Source: Bacteroides sp. (lineage in GTDB: Bacteria > Bacteroidota > Bacteroidia > Bacteroidales > Muribaculaceae). Taken from it: 58,800 bases of DNA. Made by a program: the position numbers and the translations under genes. Positions 8,861-18,680 of the stretch are shown here, piece by piece. The notes beneath the pieces were generated by a model that saw only the letters and a program-made list of their open reading frames with translations, was not told the origin of the DNA and made no database searches. The stretch spans positions 1 to 58,800 of the forward strand of contig JAAVDM010000027.1 of assembly GCA_014801815.1 (NCBI GenBank). Reading direction: 5' to 3'. The stretch's first letter is position 1. Every line of letters starts with the position of its first letter.

Positions 8861-8922
8861 ACTCAAGTGACCGTCGTGACTGAACAATACTGTCAGTAAC
8901 GGCGGTCACTTGAGTTTTTTTT
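8861..8922 (+). terminator. Intrinsic terminator after ssb
   Basis: Perfect 13-bp arms (8861-8873 and 8903-8915), with further pairing inside, followed by nine T residues. It ends the plus-strand gene run that includes argR and the SSB gene. Confidence 0.9.
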
Positions 8923-8940
8923 TGTAATTTTGTAACTTTG
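8909..8940 (+). promoter_or_regulatory. Possible speA promoter overlapping the terminator
   Basis: TAACTTTG at 8933-8940 fits the -7 box. A CTTG at 8909-8912, 20 bp upstream, is a partial -33 box. It would place speA transcription just beyond the ssb terminator, giving a leader of about 100 bases with a small TTTCGGC/GCCGAAA hairpin at 8964-8980. Confidence 0.4.
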
Positions 8941-9047
8941 AATTTTCTTAGGGTGTCGTGATTTTTCGGCTTTGCCGAAATACTTATCACTCAACTCTTC
9001 GAAATTGTTATTTGTAACTTAAAATTTATATTTTATAGGTTAAAAAG

Positions 9048-10952
9048 ATGAGAAAATGGCGCATCGAAGACTCCAGCGAATTGTATAACACCGCAGGATG
9101 GGGTCTTAAATACTTCTCTATAAACGACAAAGGACATATTCAGGTTACACCGCGCGAAAATTGCGCGGCTGTTGACCTGCACACAGTCATGGAAGAGCTG
9201 CGGGTACGCGATGTCGCTGCACCTGTACTGCTCCGTTTCCCCGATATCCTCGACAACCGTATCGAGAAAATCTCAAGCTGTTTCCGCAAGGCTGCCGCAG
9301 AGTATGACTACAAAGGCCAGAACTTTATTGTCTATCCTATCAAGGTCAACCAGATGCGCCAGGTTGTCGAGGAGATAGTCAGTCATGGCAACAAGTATAA
9401 TATGGGACTTGAAGCCGGCTCTAAACCGGAACTTCATGCTGTGTTAGCTGTAAACACCCATGTTAACTCAATAATAGTCTGCAATGGCTATAAAGATGAA
9501 GACTACATAGAACTCGCCCTGTTGGCTCAGAAGATGGGACGTCGCATATTTATCGTAGTTGAGAAACTGAATGAACTCCGACTTATAGCAGATGTCTCAA
9601 GGCGTTTACATATAATGCCCAACATCGGTATACGCATAAAACTCTCTTCTTCCGGTTCAGGTAAATGGGAGGAATCTGGAGGAGATGTCAGCAAGTTCGG
9701 ACTGAATTCTTCCGAACTTCTTACGGCTCTCGATTTCCTTGAGAAATACAAAATGAAAGAGTGCCTCCAGTTCATACACTTCCATATCGGTAGCCAGATT
9801 ACAAAAATTCGCCGTATCAAGAATGCACTTCGTGAGGCCGTACAGTTCTATGTCCAGCTTTCCCGTATGGGCTTCAACATCAATTTCGTTGATATAGGTG
9901 GTGGTCTCGGTGTCGATTATGACGGCACACGTTCTTCAATGGGTGAAAATTCGATGAATTACTCCATTCAGGAATATGTCAATGACTCTGTTTCGGCTCT
10001 TGTAGACGTCTGCGTAAAGAATAATCTTCCCCAACCCAATATTATTACTGAAAGCGGCCGTTCTCTTACCGCACATCATTCTGTACTTGTAATAGAAGTA
10101 CTCGAAACAACCCAACTCCCTATATGGCAGGATTCGGAAACACTTCCCGATGATGCCCACGAGCTGGCAATAGAACTGTATAATATCTGGGATAAGATCA
10201 ATCCTTCACGAGTGTTCGAAGATTGGCATGATGCCCTGCAGATACGCGAAGAAGCACTTGAACTTTTCAGTCTTGGACTGCTTGATCTCACCACCCGTGC
10301 CCAGATTGAGAAGCTGTTCTGGTCAGTAGCCCGCGACGTGCATGAAATGGTACGCTCAATGAAACATCCGCCTGAAGAACTCCGCAAGGTAGCCCGTATG
10401 CTACCAGAGAAGTACTTCTGCAATTTCTCGCTTTTCCAAAGCCTGCCCGACAGTTGGGCCATTGACCAGATGTTCCCTATCATGCCGATTTCACGGCTTG
10501 ACGAGAAGCCTACACACGAATGTACCATTCAGGACGTAACATGCGATTCGGACGGCAAAATCGACCGCTTTGTCTCTCCGCAGGGTACAAGCTACTCACT
10601 GCCTGTACACGGGCTTAAACACGGCGAACACTACTATCTCGCCGTCTTTCTCGTAGGAGCATATCAGGAGATTCTCGGTGACCTTCACAATCTTTTTGGC
10701 GACACTAATGCAGTCCATATTTCCGTACATGAAGACGGGTATGACATCGAACAGATTATCGACGGCGAACCCGTAGCTGATGTACTTGATTATGTTGAGT
10801 ACAATCCCAAGAAACTGGTTCGGAATCTTGAAACATGGGTATCGGCTTCCGTAAAGAAAGGTGTTATTTCTGCTGAAGAAGGACGTCAGTTTCTCAACAA
10901 CTACCGTTCCGGCCTCTACGGTATCACCTATCTCGAACGCGATCAGGTATGA
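9048..10952 (+). CDS. speA: Biosynthetic arginine decarboxylase
   Basis: 634 residues, the usual SpeA length. The PLP lysine is in VYPIKVNQ. FIHFHIGSQ, VDIGGGLGVDYDG and ESGRSLTAHH are the alanine-racemase-fold motifs of the family, and a C-terminal beta domain follows. It converts arginine to agmatine, the first step of polyamine synthesis. It shares an ATGA overlap with truA. Confidence 0.95.
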   Translation: MRKWRIEDSSELYNTAGWGLKYFSINDKGHIQVTPRENCAAVDLHTVMEELRVRDVAAPVLLRFPDILDNRIEKISSCFRKAAAEYDYKGQNFIVYPIKVNQMRQVVEEIVSHGNKYNMGLEAGSKPELHAVLAVNTHVNSIIVCNGYKDEDYIELALLAQKMGRRIFIVVEKLNELRLIADVSRRLHIMPNIGIRIKLSSSGSGKWEESGGDVSKFGLNSSELLTALDFLEKYKMKECLQFIHFHIGSQITKIRRIKNALREAVQFYVQLSRMGFNINFVDIGGGLGVDYDGTRSSMGENSMNYSIQEYVNDSVSALVDVCVKNNLPQPNIITESGRSLTAHHSVLVIEVLETTQLPIWQDSETLPDDAHELAIELYNIWDKINPSRVFEDWHDALQIREEALELFSLGLLDLTTRAQIEKLFWSVARDVHEMVRSMKHPPEELRKVARMLPEKYFCNFSLFQSLPDSWAIDQMFPIMPISRLDEKPTHECTIQDVTCDSDGKIDRFVSPQGTSYSLPVHGLKHGEHYYLAVFLVGAYQEILGDLHNLFGDTNAVHISVHEDGYDIEQIIDGEPVADVLDYVEYNPKKLVRNLETWVSASVKKGVISAEEGRQFLNNYRSGLYGITYLERDQV

Positions 10953-11731
10953 GGTACTTCCTCCGGATCTCCTACAACGGCGCTCCGTTTCATGGCTGGC
11001 AGATTCAGCCTAATGCTGTCAGTGTACAGCAGACAATTGAAAACGCGCTTTCTACCGTATTACGTGCTCCGGTGCCTGTTACAGGTGCCGGACGCACCGA
11101 TACCGGTGTAAATGCCCGTGTCATGTTTGCGCACTTTGATTTTGACGGTATTCTGCCTGAACGTCACCGACTGTTACAGGCTCTCAACAGGCTCTGTGGC
11201 CCGGCTATAGCCTTCTACGACGTACTCCTTATGACACCTGATGCTCATGCTCGTTTCGATGCTGTTTCACGCACTTACAAGTACTTTGTGTCCCACATCA
11301 AAAATCCGTTTATGAACAATCTGATGTGGTTCTCCCCTTCACAACTTGATTACGATGCTATGAACAAGGCGGCTGAAATTCTACTCGAAACAGAAGACTT
11401 TACTTCATTTGCCAAACTGCACACTGACGTGAAGACTAATATCTGTCATGTATCTGAAGCTCTCTGGCAACCTGTCAGCATTGCTTTCGAGCAGCCTGAG
11501 ACCGGGTCATCGACAGCCATGACCTTTACAATCACAGCAGACCGTTTTCTACGCAACATGGTGCGTGCCGTTGTAGGAACTTTGATAGACGTAGGACGCA
11601 ATAAGTTGTCCATAGAAGGCTTCGCTGACATTATCAACCGTAAGAATCGTTGTGCAGCCGGCACTTCTATGCCTCCTCATGCTCTCTTCTTATGGGACAT
11701 AACATATCCAAAAGATATCTTTGCTTCATGA
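10949..11731 (+). CDS. truA: tRNA pseudouridine synthase A
   Basis: 260 residues. GAGRTDTGVNAR carries the catalytic Asp (second position of TDTG); the usual GVHA reads GVNA here. The start ISYNGAPFHGWQ and late FLRNMVRAVVGTL are family signatures. It isomerises U38-U40 in tRNA anticodon stems. It overlaps speA and ligA by 4 bases each, so the three genes are translationally coupled. Confidence 0.93.
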   Translation: MRYFLRISYNGAPFHGWQIQPNAVSVQQTIENALSTVLRAPVPVTGAGRTDTGVNARVMFAHFDFDGILPERHRLLQALNRLCGPAIAFYDVLLMTPDAHARFDAVSRTYKYFVSHIKNPFMNNLMWFSPSQLDYDAMNKAAEILLETEDFTSFAKLHTDVKTNICHVSEALWQPVSIAFEQPETGSSTAMTFTITADRFLRNMVRAVVGTLIDVGRNKLSIEGFADIINRKNRCAAGTSMPPHALFLWDITYPKDIFAS

Positions 11732-13740
11732 ATAACATAGCAGACAGAGTGCGACAGCTGCGTAACGAGCTGAACCGGCACAATTATAACTATTATATAC
11801 TTAATCAGCCGGAGATTTCCGATATGGAATTCGACTTACTGATGAAGGAACTCGAATCTCTGGAAAACGAACATCCCGAGCTGGCTGACCCTCTCTCTCC
11901 TACTCAGCGCGTCGGTTCGGATCTTACCAAAGGTTTTGAGCATGTTATCCACGAACGGCCCATGATGTCGCTGGCCAACTCTTACTCACTCGAAGAAGTA
12001 GACGAATGGTTTGAGCGTATTCGTAAAGCGCTTGAAGGTGAAGATTTCGCCATAGTAGGAGAAATGAAGTTTGACGGAACTTCCATATCACTCACCTATC
12101 GTAACGGACGCCTTGTGCGTGCTGTAACACGAGGTGACGGCACACAAGGTGATGATGTCACTGCTAATGTAAAGACAATACGCAGTATTCCTCTCATTCT
12201 GCAACCCGGTGACTGGCCCGAAGAGTTCGAGATACGCGGAGAGATACTTATGCCCTGGGATGTATTTGAAAAGCTCAACGCCGAACGTGCCTATAACGAG
12301 GAACCCCTGTTTGCTAATCCGCGTAACGCTGCTTCAGGCACACTGAAGATGCAGGATCCGCGTGAAGTGGCTAAACGACATCTTGACGCCCGTTTTTATT
12401 ATCTACTGAGTGACAACCTCCCCTTTGATAATCATTATGACAATCTATTGGCTGCTCGCAGCTGGGGTTTCAAGATATCGAAGGCAATGACTCTGCTTCA
12501 TACTATTGATGAGGTAAACAAATATATCAGCTATTGGGACACCGAACGCAAGACACTGCCGGTAGCTACTGACGGGCTGGTATTTAAAGTTAACTCTCTG
12601 CGTCAGCAGCTAAATCTTGGTTATACAGCTAAATCCCCACGTTGGGCAATAGCCTTCAAATTCAATCCTGAGAAAGCTTGTACACGCCTCCGTTTCGTGT
12701 CATTTGAAACCGGAAGAATGGGAATCGTCACTCCGGTGGCTAATCTCGAACCTGTATTATTGTCAGGTACTATTGTCAAACGTGCCTCTTTACACAATGA
12801 TGACATAATTCAGGAACTCGATATTCATCAGGGGGACTGGCTTTATGTGGAAAAAGGTGGGGAAATCATTCCTAAAATCACAGGCGTAGATAAAGAACGT
12901 CGTCTTCCTGATGCAAAAAAGATTCAGTTTGTCACCGAATGTCCTGTTTGCGGCACTAAGCTGACTCGTATCTATGGAGATGCAGCATGGTGTTGCCCCA
13001 ATCATTTCGGCTGTCGGCCGCAGATTACAGGCAAAATAGAGCATTTCTGTGCCCGGCGTATGATGAATATAGACGGTATCGGTGAAGAAACTGCAGAGCT
13101 CCTGTTTGACACCGGTCTTGTCGAACGTATTGCTGACCTTTACGATTTACGTAAAGAACAACTCGAAGCACTCGAACGCATCGGTGAGAAAACAGCCGCC
13201 AGAATTATTGAGGGTATCAAAGAGTCAACGAAAGTACCTTTTGAGCGGGTAGTATATGCCCTTTCCATTCCTAATGTAGGCGAAACCACTGCCAAACGTC
13301 TCGCGAAAGCAGTGAAGAGTATGGACAGAATGATGCAGATGAGCGTTGAGGAACTTACAGCCGTACCCGATATAGGTCCCGTGATTGCACAGTGCATATA
13401 CGATTTCCTTCGTCACCCGGTTAACGATGATAATATTCGACGTCTTACCATAGCCGGAGTACAGATGTCACTGGCCTCCGACAAACTAAAGAATGTTACT
13501 GACCGTCTTGCCGGTAAAATAATTGTAATATCGGGCACTTTCTCCCATCATAGCCGTGATGAGTACAAAGACATTATAGAAAGTGAAGGCGGTAAAAATA
13601 CCGGCAGCATATCTAAAAAAACATCATTTGTACTTGCCGGTGAAAACATGGGACCTGCCAAACTCGAAAAATGCAGAAGTCTCGGGATTCCTATCGTTAC
13701 AGAAGATGAATTCCTTGCCATGTTGGCAACAGAGAAGTAA
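11728..13740 (+). CDS. ligA: NAD-dependent DNA ligase LigA
   Basis: 670 residues. The adenylated lysine is in VGEMKFDGTSIS (KxDG motif). Domain Ia with NYYILNQPEISDMEFD, an OB domain, a four-cysteine zinc site (CPVCG ... CCPN ... C), helix-hairpin-helix repeats (IGEKTAARII, VPDIGPVIA) and a C-terminal BRCT domain are all present. It seals nicks in replication and repair. Longer in-frame starts lie inside truA; the ATG at 11728 gives the normal N-terminus. Confidence 0.96.
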   Translation: MNNIADRVRQLRNELNRHNYNYYILNQPEISDMEFDLLMKELESLENEHPELADPLSPTQRVGSDLTKGFEHVIHERPMMSLANSYSLEEVDEWFERIRKALEGEDFAIVGEMKFDGTSISLTYRNGRLVRAVTRGDGTQGDDVTANVKTIRSIPLILQPGDWPEEFEIRGEILMPWDVFEKLNAERAYNEEPLFANPRNAASGTLKMQDPREVAKRHLDARFYYLLSDNLPFDNHYDNLLAARSWGFKISKAMTLLHTIDEVNKYISYWDTERKTLPVATDGLVFKVNSLRQQLNLGYTAKSPRWAIAFKFNPEKACTRLRFVSFETGRMGIVTPVANLEPVLLSGTIVKRASLHNDDIIQELDIHQGDWLYVEKGGEIIPKITGVDKERRLPDAKKIQFVTECPVCGTKLTRIYGDAAWCCPNHFGCRPQITGKIEHFCARRMMNIDGIGEETAELLFDTGLVERIADLYDLRKEQLEALERIGEKTAARIIEGIKESTKVPFERVVYALSIPNVGETTAKRLAKAVKSMDRMMQMSVEELTAVPDIGPVIAQCIYDFLRHPVNDDNIRRLTIAGVQMSLASDKLKNVTDRLAGKIIVISGTFSHHSRDEYKDIIESEGGKNTGSISKKTSFVLAGENMGPAKLEKCRSLGIPIVTEDEFLAMLATEK

Positions 13741-13743
13741 TAA

Positions 13744-13774
13744 ATAAAACAATTTACGATACTGCATTGTTTTA
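13744..13774 (+). terminator. Weak hairpin after ligA
   Basis: ATAAAACAAT pairs with ATTGTTTTAT around a loop of about 12 bases, starting just after the ligA stop. It is AT-rich with no long T tract, so termination may be incomplete. Confidence 0.4.
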
Positions 13775-13816
13775 TAAATGGTCCTCTGGCCGATCTAAAC
13801 CATTTTGTTTAACTAT

Positions 13817-13893
13817 CGAGCCTGTGGAGAATTTGCCGAAGTTTTTTCTACGGCTCGTATGTAGCGGTGTATTTCGCCGCTACAATTTATTTT
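13817..13893 (+). other. Two-hairpin structured segment, possible small RNA or ligA 3' end
   Basis: CGAGCC (13817-13822) pairs with GGCTCG (13852-13857). A second hairpin, TGTAGCGG (13860-13867) with CCGCTACA (13877-13884), is followed by ATTTATTTTT. An alternative GCCG/CGGC pairing inside the first hairpin would compete with it. The segment fills a 339-base gap between ligA and the convergent rpe, and no convincing ORF is present there. It could be a small RNA with its own terminator or a processed 3' UTR. Confidence 0.35.
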
Positions 13894-14021
13894 TGATTAT
13901 TATGAAACATACAGTTCGTCATCTCATAGAGTGGTACTGTAAACATACAATCACTCTCCATTAAATTTATGTTTCTGTATTTTCAGACTATCTGAAGACA
14001 AAGACATAAGAGTAATAAACC

Positions 14022-14051
14022 GGGAGCACCGTCTTGACAGACAGTGCTCCC
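14022..14051. terminator. Terminator between ligA and rpe
   Basis: GGGAGCAC (14022-14029) pairs with GTGCTCCC (14044-14051), with T-rich sequence on either exit. It lies about 30 bases beyond the rpe stop and probably terminates rpe. Confidence 0.7.
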
Positions 14052-14079
14052 TTATTTTATAGTGCTTATAATACAAAAG

Positions 14080-14724
14080 TTACATATCTTTCAGTATTTG
14101 TATACGTTCTGCCGGACGTTCAGTACCGAATACGTAGCTTCCTGCCACTAATACATCAGCTCCGGCCGCTGCCAGCAATTGACCCGTCTTGGCATTTACA
14201 CCTCCGTCTATTTCTATTATGGCTTTTGAACCTGTCGAGTCTATTAGATGCCGTAATTCGGCACATTTTTTATAGGTATGTTCAATAAATGGCTGACCTC
14301 CGAAACCTGGGTTTACAGACATCAATAACACCATTTCCACATCTTCTATAATATCTGTCAGCATAGACACAGGAGTCGCCGGATTAAGAGTCACACCGGC
14401 CTTCATTCCGGCCTGATGTATCTTCTGTATAGTACTGTGAAGATGCAGACAGGCTTCCTGATGTACATTCATTATCTCTGCTCCTGTATCACGTACCTTA
14501 CTCACCCATTTATGGGGCTCAACCACCATCATGTGGACATCAAGCGGCTTGGTACAGATACGTGCCACTGCATCAAGTACAGAGAAACCGAACGAGATGT
14601 TGGGTACAAACACCCCATCCATTACATCAAGATGCAGATAGTCGGCTTCCGAACGATTTATCATCTCTATATCGGAAGCAAGATTTGCAAAATTCGCTGA
14701 TAACAGCGAAGGCGATACTTTCAT
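14080..14724 (-). CDS. rpe: Ribulose-phosphate 3-epimerase
   Basis: 214 residues, the usual length. SPSLLSANFANL, HLDVMDGVFVPN (metal His and catalytic Asp), HMMVVEP, SVNPGFGGQPF and EIDGGV are the TIM-barrel motifs of Rpe. It interconverts ribulose-5-phosphate and xylulose-5-phosphate in the pentose phosphate pathway. It is transcribed alone, with hairpins on both sides. Confidence 0.95.
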   Translation of the reverse strand: MKVSPSLLSANFANLASDIEMINRSEADYLHLDVMDGVFVPNISFGFSVLDAVARICTKPLDVHMMVVEPHKWVSKVRDTGAEIMNVHQEACLHLHSTIQKIHQAGMKAGVTLNPATPVSMLTDIIEDVEMVLLMSVNPGFGGQPFIEHTYKKCAELRHLIDSTGSKAIIEIDGGVNAKTGQLLAAAGADVLVAGSYVFGTERPAERIQILKDM

Positions 14725-14807
14725 CGGTATTAAGGGTTAGGTTCAGTTTTTCTTTTCTAATTTTTTCTACCGTAGACCGGACTGACCCATCAGCAGAATA
14801 TCTCGAT

Positions 14808-14876
14808 ATATTACTGACGCGGAGAATCCGGATACAGACAACTTGCCTTTCCGATGATTCTCCGCGTCAGTAATAT
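14808..14876 (-). terminator. Long hairpin terminator of the DedA gene
   Basis: Perfect 21-bp arms (14808-14828 and 14856-14876) around a 27-base loop. The downstream arm touches the DedA stop codon, so the hairpin forms immediately after translation ends. Confidence 0.75.
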
Positions 14877-15550
14877 CAGACCTCATTCATTTTTTTCTTG
14901 GGTTTAAATGCGTTCCACAGTATGAACAACACACATATCACTGCTATGCCGTATCCACACCATGTAAGGTATTTGTTATATTCCTCCACTTTCTCAAACA
15001 GTTGGTCAGGACTCACATGCAGTGAAAGCCAGTAACCCAGCCCCCCGAGAACACTGTTCCACACCAATGCGCCGAGAAAAGTAAAAAGCGAAAATACCCA
15101 TATATTCATACGTGCTATACCTGCAGGTATTGATATAAGCTGGCGTATAGCAGGTATCAGACGACCTATAAATGTCGAAACAGCACCATGCTTATCGAAA
15201 TAGTTTTCAGCTTTCACCACCTTTTCACGGTTTATCATCAGTGCGTGTCCAAAGCGCGAGTCAGCGAATTTATAAACTACTGGACGTCCTATCCAGAGAG
15301 CCAGATAATAATTTATATAAGCCCCCACAAGGGCGCCTAACGTGGCCATAAGCACTACAATGATAATGTTCATGTCACTTCCGGCACCTGTATTGGTACA
15401 GGCCAGATAGGCCGCCGGAGGTACAACTACTTCCGAGGGAAAAGGTATGAAACTACTCTCTATGACCATAAATACGAACACAAAGAGATAGTTTGCATTC
15501 TCGACAAACCATTGGAAAAACTGGCTTGCATCAAATATTGACAGCAACAT
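14876..15550 (-). CDS. DedA-family membrane protein
   Basis: 224 residues with about five membrane segments. ESSFIPFPSEVVVPPAAYLA near the N-terminus and FIGRLIPAIRQLISIPAG in the middle are DedA/SNARE-associated signatures (the latter matches the conserved G-R-x-x-P-x-x-R motif). Family members act as inner-membrane lipid scramblases or flippases, for example for undecaprenyl phosphate or phosphatidylethanolamine; the substrate here is unknown. Confidence 0.88.
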   Translation of the reverse strand: MLLSIFDASQFFQWFVENANYLFVFVFMVIESSFIPFPSEVVVPPAAYLACTNTGAGSDMNIIIVVLMATLGALVGAYINYYLALWIGRPVVYKFADSRFGHALMINREKVVKAENYFDKHGAVSTFIGRLIPAIRQLISIPAGIARMNIWVFSLFTFLGALVWNSVLGGLGYWLSLHVSPDQLFEKVEEYNKYLTWCGYGIAVICVLFILWNAFKPKKKMNEV

Positions 15551-15605
15551 GTCGGTTTTCTTGTATGTTGTTGATTTATTTTATTCTCTTTGCCGCTTTC
15601 CGGTC

Positions 15606-16205
15606 TTATAGCACATCGGTACGTACTTTTATACCGACACTATCCAGAAGACTGGCATAATAAGCGGCTTTTCGCTCCACAGGCAAAGGATAGGCACGAC
15701 TTGTCGAAGGCATACGCCATATATGCAGCCCATCTGCCGATTCAACCATCTCACCCATACGAGGCAACGGAGTATTTGTCAGCTGAGCTATGACACCCGC
15801 GGCTTTCTCACCCGTAGTGGCTACCGTATGACATTCAGGCATCTGTGCCAGAAGCCCGTCAAGATCTACCGGAGTTACTATCTCAAGATACTTGTCGGAA
15901 GCATTGCCTTTAAGACGGCGTACCTGATACGCCGTATCGTTAAGTGCTATACCTTCACGTGTCATGAGTTCTCGTATACGTACAAGATCGAAATTTTTAC
16001 CGTCAGGCGCATAGAGTCCTCTGACATCGCCCGTAAACAGCAGGCCCATGACTTTCCAGAAGTCATTGGTGCGGTTGGGATAATAGAAATTCATACTCCA
16101 TCTGTGTGCTCCCGGTGGGAAAGTACCCATGATAAGTACCTTTGCGTGTGGAGGTATAAACGGAGGCCAGGGATGTGTCTCTAATAATTGTTTGTTTTCT
16201 TCCAT
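15606..16205 (-). CDS. Uracil-DNA glycosylase family protein (Mug/TDG-like fold)
   Basis: 199 residues. VLIMGTFPPGAHRWSMNFYY resembles the motif 1 region of the UDG superfamily. IALNDTAYQVRR and a late STSRAYPLPVERK (in the motif 2 position, usually with His) follow. It probably excises damaged or mismatched bases, but it is a divergent subfamily and the specificity is unknown. It is transcribed on the minus strand between the FprA and DedA genes. Confidence 0.7.
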   Translation of the reverse strand: MEENKQLLETHPWPPFIPPHAKVLIMGTFPPGAHRWSMNFYYPNRTNDFWKVMGLLFTGDVRGLYAPDGKNFDLVRIRELMTREGIALNDTAYQVRRLKGNASDKYLEIVTPVDLDGLLAQMPECHTVATTGEKAAGVIAQLTNTPLPRMGEMVESADGLHIWRMPSTSRAYPLPVERKAAYYASLLDSVGIKVRTDVL

Positions 16206-16257
16206 GTCATTTGGCTGAGGACTTGCTCACACCATATCTTGGAATCTATATGCTATT

Positions 16258-17457
16258 TCAGCTTTCGGCATTCAGTCCTGCAACTATCTTATCGGCCAAT
16301 GACGCAACAGCGGTTAATATCGTTTCATCAGCGCTATGCTTCATCTCGATATGTCCAACAGAGTTCATTTTCATCTTGGTTGTATAATGTTGCATACCAC
16401 CGGCTACCGCTGAAGCCCAACTGAATGAACCGAATGAGCCGAAGATTCTGTTCTTCAGTTCACGTGTTTCTATGGCTATCATGAACTGTTCTATTGCCGG
16501 AAACAGATGCATCGAGTAGGTAGGCCCCCCTACTACAAGTCCTTTATAACGGAACGTATCAGCCAGCATATCGCTCATACTGCTACGGGTTGCATTATGT
16601 ATCTTTATTCGGCGTACGCCGCGGGCTGCAAGCTCACGACCGAGCGCTTCGGCTATGACACCTGTATTACCGTACATCGATCCATATATTATGACTACTC
16701 CATCTTCAGCCTCATAGCGGCTCAGACGGTCATAAATGTCCATAACTTTACCAACGTGGTCATGCCATACCGGACCGTGTGTCGAACAGATGTATTGCAG
16801 ATCGATTCCTTTTAGTTTCGAGAGTGCCCTCTGTACTGAAACACCGTATTTTCCTACAATGTTCGAGTAGTAACGATACATCTCATTCCAATACCAGTCT
16901 GTATCCATCTCCAGATCTGTGACACCGCCGTTAAGAGCGCCGAATGTACCGAAAGCATCACCACTGAACAGCACACCGCGTTCCTTTACGTATGTCATCA
17001 TTGTTTCAGGCCAGTGTACCATAGGAGTCATATAGAAAGTCAGGCTCAATCCTCCCAGGTCTATACATGCTCCTTCTTTAATTTCAATAAAACGTGACGG
17101 ATCAGTTATCTTATAAAAGCCACCGACCATACCGATAGTCTGACGGTTGCCGATGATTTTCAGCTCAGGAAATGCCTTGACTATTTCTGGTATGGAACCG
17201 GAATGGTCAGGCTCCATGTGATTTATCACCAGATAGTCTATTTTATGTGTGCCCGCCTGTCGGAGATTTTGCAAAAAATCAGGAAGGCTGCCGAGTTCTA
17301 CGGTATCAATAAGAGCGGTCTTATCACTACCATCTACCAGATATGAATTATAGCTCACTCCGTAAGGTAATGGCCACATCGATTCAAATTTTTCTGTCGT
17401 ACGGTCATTAACACCGACATAACGTATGCCGGGACATATAGCAGTAATATTCAACAT
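16258..17457 (-). CDS. FprA-type A flavodiiron protein
   Basis: 399 residues. The N-terminal metallo-beta-lactamase-like diiron domain has NHMEPDHSGS (HxExDH ligands), FSGDAFGTFG and STHGPVWHDH. The C-terminal flavodoxin domain has YGSMYGNTGV (FMN phosphate loop) and GGPTYSMHLFP. Such proteins reduce O2 to water or NO to N2O in anaerobes and protect against oxygen or nitrosative stress. A CAAATTTA at 17482-17489 gives a -7-like TAAATTTG on the minus strand just upstream. Confidence 0.93.
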   Translation of the reverse strand: MLNITAICPGIRYVGVNDRTTEKFESMWPLPYGVSYNSYLVDGSDKTALIDTVELGSLPDFLQNLRQAGTHKIDYLVINHMEPDHSGSIPEIVKAFPELKIIGNRQTIGMVGGFYKITDPSRFIEIKEGACIDLGGLSLTFYMTPMVHWPETMMTYVKERGVLFSGDAFGTFGALNGGVTDLEMDTDWYWNEMYRYYSNIVGKYGVSVQRALSKLKGIDLQYICSTHGPVWHDHVGKVMDIYDRLSRYEAEDGVVIIYGSMYGNTGVIAEALGRELAARGVRRIKIHNATRSSMSDMLADTFRYKGLVVGGPTYSMHLFPAIEQFMIAIETRELKNRIFGSFGSFSWASAVAGGMQHYTTKMKMNSVGHIEMKHSADETILTAVASLADKIVAGLNAES

Positions 17458-17675
17458 ATCTTTATGAGTTATTTATAGCTGCAAATTTACAAATTCTCCC
17501 TCACATTTAGGTCTTCTATTCTCATTTTATCTTATTTTGTTTAATTTTGCAGTCGCGTTCCGAAAGTATGAGATACTATCGGGGTTAATATACACTCTAC
17601 AGAATACCCTTGTCTCTTCTCTCGATTACGTAATGCTACACAATATGTAAATTTTTCTCTAAATCCATAACATTT

Positions 17676-18587
17676 ATGCATTTTGCTCCTGTACAGGGTC
17701 ATACCGATGCCCCGTACCGCCACTTTCACGCTCATGTATATGGCAGCAATCTCATATACTATACTCCTTTTCTTCGTCTCGAACACGGACAACTGCGACG
17801 TCGTGATTTAGCTGATTTCACCTCGGAACTCAATCACAATATTACCCTCGTTCCGCAGATTATATTCCGTAATGAGGAGGAACTATACACTCTGGCACAT
17901 CTGATACACGAAGCCGGAGCTAAGCGTATAGACCTCAATATGGGCTGCCCTTTCCCACTCCAGACAGGTCACGGCCGGGGCGCGGCTACTGTAGCTAACG
18001 ATGCTCTTGGAGCTGCTATGGCTCGTCTTACCAATGAAATGACCAATGTTACTTTTTCTCTCAAAATGCGTCTTGGATTCTCTGATCCTGATGAATGGCA
18101 TACACTATTGCCCCACCTCAACAACGCCCGGCTTCTACATGTCGCTGTACACCCACGTGTCGCTCGACAGCAATACTCCGGCGAACTCTATCTTGACCGC
18201 TTCCGGCAGTTGCTTGATAGCTGTACCCATCCGGTCATATATAACGGCGAATTACGCTCCCTCGATGATGTAAGCCGAATAAATCAGATGTTTCCTTCAG
18301 CCGCAGACATTATGATAGGTCGTGGATTACTCGGCCGACCTTCTTTAGGAGCCGAAATAGCAGAAGGACGTGAATGGACACCGGAGGAACGTCGTGCGAA
18401 ACTTCTTACGTTCCACCGTCTTCTGTTTGACCATTATCGTGAGACATTATGCGGTGATACGCAGATATTAACCAAAATACAACCGTTCTGGGAATACGCT
18501 GAAAATGAAATAGGACGCAAAGCATGGAAAACGCTTCGTAAAGCCAACACATTGCCCAAATATACCACAGCCCTTACAGCTCTATGA
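17676..18587 (+). CDS. tRNA-dihydrouridine synthase family protein
   Basis: 303 residues. The FMN-binding TIM barrel begins with FAPVQGHTDAPYR, and the catalytic Cys is in DLNMGCPFPL. LKMRLGF, HPRVARQQYSG, VIYNGEL and IMIGRGLLGRP match the Dus family. The loop after the catalytic Cys (TGHGRGAATV) differs from the usual G-x-G-A-x-L-L. It reduces uridines in the tRNA D loop; which positions is unknown. A TAATTTTG -7 box lies at 17542-17549. It is convergent with glnN. Confidence 0.88.
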   Translation: MHFAPVQGHTDAPYRHFHAHVYGSNLIYYTPFLRLEHGQLRRRDLADFTSELNHNITLVPQIIFRNEEELYTLAHLIHEAGAKRIDLNMGCPFPLQTGHGRGAATVANDALGAAMARLTNEMTNVTFSLKMRLGFSDPDEWHTLLPHLNNARLLHVAVHPRVARQQYSGELYLDRFRQLLDSCTHPVIYNGELRSLDDVSRINQMFPSAADIMIGRGLLGRPSLGAEIAEGREWTPEERRAKLLTFHRLLFDHYRETLCGDTQILTKIQPFWEYAENEIGRKAWKTLRKANTLPKYTTALTAL

Positions 18588-18600
18588 GAATCAATAAATA

Positions 18601-18635
18601 AAAAACTGTCACTACTCAGAGTAGTGACAGTTTTT
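18601..18635. terminator. Bidirectional terminator between dus and glnN
   Basis: 16-bp perfect arms (18601-18616 and 18620-18635) with A-run and T-run flanks, so it works for both converging genes. Confidence 0.88.
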
Positions 18636-18680
18636 ATTTAGACCTGTTACCAACGTTTCCGGCTAACAGCTACACTTTTT

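Noticed and set aside
13767..13964. 65-codon open frame after ligA
   Set aside because: It overlaps the hairpin-forming segment, has no ATG-led conserved domain and looks like chance.
17676..18587. Possible inactive dihydrouridine synthase because the post-catalytic loop is unusual
   Set aside because: The catalytic Cys in NMGCP and the FMN-binding motifs are present, so activity is likely.
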